Assembly (NCBI GenBank): GCA_021813195.1
Contig: JAKALI010000361.1
Coordinates: 1-5,241, forward strand
Direction: 5' to 3'
From: Pseudomonadota bacterium
GTDB taxonomy: Bacteria > Pseudomonadota > Alphaproteobacteria > Rhizobiales > Hyphomicrobiaceae
Length of the DNA stretch: 5,241 bases
The position numbers were made by a program, and so were the translations under genes. This document shows positions 4,120-5,241 of this stretch, piece after piece (the first letter of the stretch is position 1; every line of letters starts with the position of its first letter). The notes below the pieces were generated by a model. It saw nothing but the letters and a program-made list of their open reading frames with translations. It had not been told where the DNA came from and ran no database searches.

Positions 4120-5193
4120 ATGACAGGTTCCAGCGATCTCGATGCCCTCGAGGCCTCCCTCGTCGCCAACATCTCGGCTGCCGCCGACCTTGCAGCATTG
4201 GACGCCGTGCGCGTGGCGGCCTTGGGTAAAAAGGGCCAAATCTCGGAACTGATGGCGACGCTGGGGCGTTTGCCTCCAGAAGAGCGCAAATCGTTCGGTG
4301 CCGCTGTCAACGCGCTGAAGACTCGGGTCACCGAGGCATTAGAGCATCGACGTGCGACGCTGGACGAAGCAGCCCTTCAGGCGCGTTTGGCGCAAGAACG
4401 TGAAGACGTCACGCTGCCCGTGCGCAGCGGGCCCGAGGCGCTCGGACGCATCCACCCCGTAAGCCAAGTGCTCGACGAATGCATCGAGATTTTCGCCGAT
4501 TTGGGCTTTGAGGTCGCCGAGGGGCCCGACATCGAAACCGACGATCTCAACTTCACGAAGCTCAATATTCCAGCGGAGCATCCCGCGCGCCAGGAACACG
4601 ACACGTTCTATTTTCGCCCCGCGCCGGATGGTTCGCGCCTGCTTTTGCGCACGCACACGAGCCCGGTGCAGATCCGCGCCATGCAGGCCCGCAAGCCGCC
4701 CATCCGCATCATTGCACCCGGGCGAGTCTACCGCTGCGACAGCGACCAGACACACACGCCAATGTTCCACCAGATCGAAGGTCTCGTCATCGACGAGACA
4801 ACCCACATGGGCCACCTGAAATGGGTTCTGCAGGAGTTCGCCAAAGCGTTCTTCGAGGTCGATGACGTAGTGATGCGGTTTCGTGCGTCGCACTTTCCGT
4901 TCACCGAGCCGTCGATGGAAGTCGACATCGATGCAGCGGCCATCGGCAAGCCAGGGCGCTGGCTCGAAATTCTGGGCTGCGGCATGGTGCACCCCAATGT
5001 GCTGGCCAACTGCGGCCTCGACCCCGAACGCTACCAAGGCTTCGCCTTCGGCATGGGGCTCGATCGCATCACGATGCTCAAGTACGGTTTGTCCGATCTG
5101 CGAGCATTCTTCTCTGCCGATCTGCGCTGGCTCAAACACTATGGCTTCTCGATCCTCGATGCGCCCTCACTCGGCGGCGGCTTGTCGTCCTAA
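4120..5193 (+). CDS. pheS: Phenylalanine--tRNA ligase alpha subunit
   Basis: With PheT this subunit forms the cytoplasmic alpha2-beta2 enzyme that charges tRNA-Phe. The 357-residue product is a normal length for the family. Residues 1-90 form the N-terminal coiled-coil arm ([12 protein letters not shown] at 34-45). The class II catalytic core follows: [17 protein letters not shown] (129-145, motif 1 region), [12 protein letters not shown] (177-188), [20 protein letters not shown] (202-221, motif 2 region), [11 protein letters not shown] (259-269), [11 protein letters not shown] (285-295) and [17 protein letters not shown] (307-323, motif 3). No core residue appears missing. I chose the ATG at 4120 because homologues begin at this [12 protein letters not shown] segment and AGGAGG precedes it. 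The frame is open 68 codons further upstream, back to 3916, but that part overlaps rplT and has no family match. It lies 139 bp after rplT, probably within the rpmI-rplT transcript. Confidence 0.97.
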   Translation: MTGSSDLDALEASLVANISAAADLAALDAVRVAALGKKGQISELMATLGRLPPEERKSFGAAVNALKTRVTEALEHRRATLDEAALQARLAQEREDVTLPVRSGPEALGRIHPVSQVLDECIEIFADLGFEVAEGPDIETDDLNFTKLNIPAEHPARQEHDTFYFRPAPDGSRLLLRTHTSPVQIRAMQARKPPIRIIAPGRVYRCDSDQTHTPMFHQIEGLVIDETTHMGHLKWVLQEFAKAFFEVDDVVMRFRASHFPFTEPSMEVDIDAAAIGKPGRWLEILGCGMVHPNVLANCGLDPERYQGFAFGMGLDRITMLKYGLSDLRAFFSADLRWLKHYGFSILDAPSLGGGLSS

Positions 5194-5217
5194 CCTGGAA
5201 TAATGGAGACGCCCGCC

Positions 5218-5241
5218 ATGGCGCTCGCAGTCCCTCTGATC
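5218..5241 (+). CDS. Start of an unidentified gene, cut by the right window edge
   Basis: Twenty-four bases after the pheS stop, an ATG opens a frame reading MALAVPLI before the window ends. GGAGA (5205-5209) lies eight bases upstream, which is good spacing. An in-frame ATG at 5203 (METPAMALAVPLI) is possible but lacks a clear ribosome site. The close spacing suggests co-transcription with pheS. The residues do not resemble the usual PheT start (MKFTLSWL-type), so it is probably not pheT. Eight codons are too few to name a product. Confidence 0.5.

Noticed and set aside
4018..4229. Possible leader peptide for pheS starting at the ATG at 4018
   Set aside because: It has no Phe cluster (no Phe in the stretch before pheS), no ribosome site, and runs into pheS out of frame.
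4339..5139. Minus-strand frame of 266 codons opposite pheS
   Set aside because: Antisense shadow of a highly conserved gene; no domain signature and no independent support.
1..5241. Mobile element, phage, CRISPR, tRNA/rRNA or toxin-antitoxin content
   Set aside because: I looked on both strands for transposase-like frames, terminal repeats, spaced direct repeats and tRNA arms and saw none. The genes that could be named are ordinary chromosomal ones.

Overview
The window is GC-rich, densely coded chromosomal DNA. It most likely comes from an alphaproteobacterium of the Hyphomicrobiales (Rhizobiales) type. This rests on the character of the IF-1, cold-shock, L35, L20 and PheS proteins and on the rpmI-rplT-pheS order; it was not checked against any database.

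Left part (1-1713): a glycosyltransferase family 2 gene reads leftwards out of the window, so only its N-terminal 228 residues are present. Across a 145-bp intergenic stretch lies a divergent gene for a periplasmic substrate-binding protein of the amino-acid (HisJ-like, SBP_bac_3) type. It has no transporter genes beside it and lacks the arginine that normally holds an amino-acid carboxylate.

Middle part (1732-2679): two small RNA-binding proteins are encoded on the minus strand. A CspA-type cold-shock protein comes first and translation initiation factor IF-1 follows. A perfect 12-bp hairpin lies between them. The cold-shock gene has a probable promoter and a leader of about 140 nt, and the IF-1 carries an unusual proline-rich C-terminal tail.

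Right part (2680-5241): an uncharacterised four-helix membrane protein is followed by a probable sigma70-type promoter, a structured leader of about 150 nt, and the translation cluster rpmI (L35), rplT (L20) and pheS (phenylalanyl-tRNA synthetase alpha subunit). The first codons of another gene appear at the right edge, and they do not look like pheT. Hairpins lie between rpmI and rplT, after rplT, and over the Shine-Dalgarno sequence of pheS, so post-transcriptional control is plausible.

Most of the content is housekeeping translation machinery. I see no phage, insertion sequence, CRISPR array, toxin-antitoxin pair, tRNA or defence system, and no clear new multi-gene system. The points worth a second look are the tailed IF-1 beside a csp gene, the altered binding protein, the structured leaders, and the non-pheT start after pheS.
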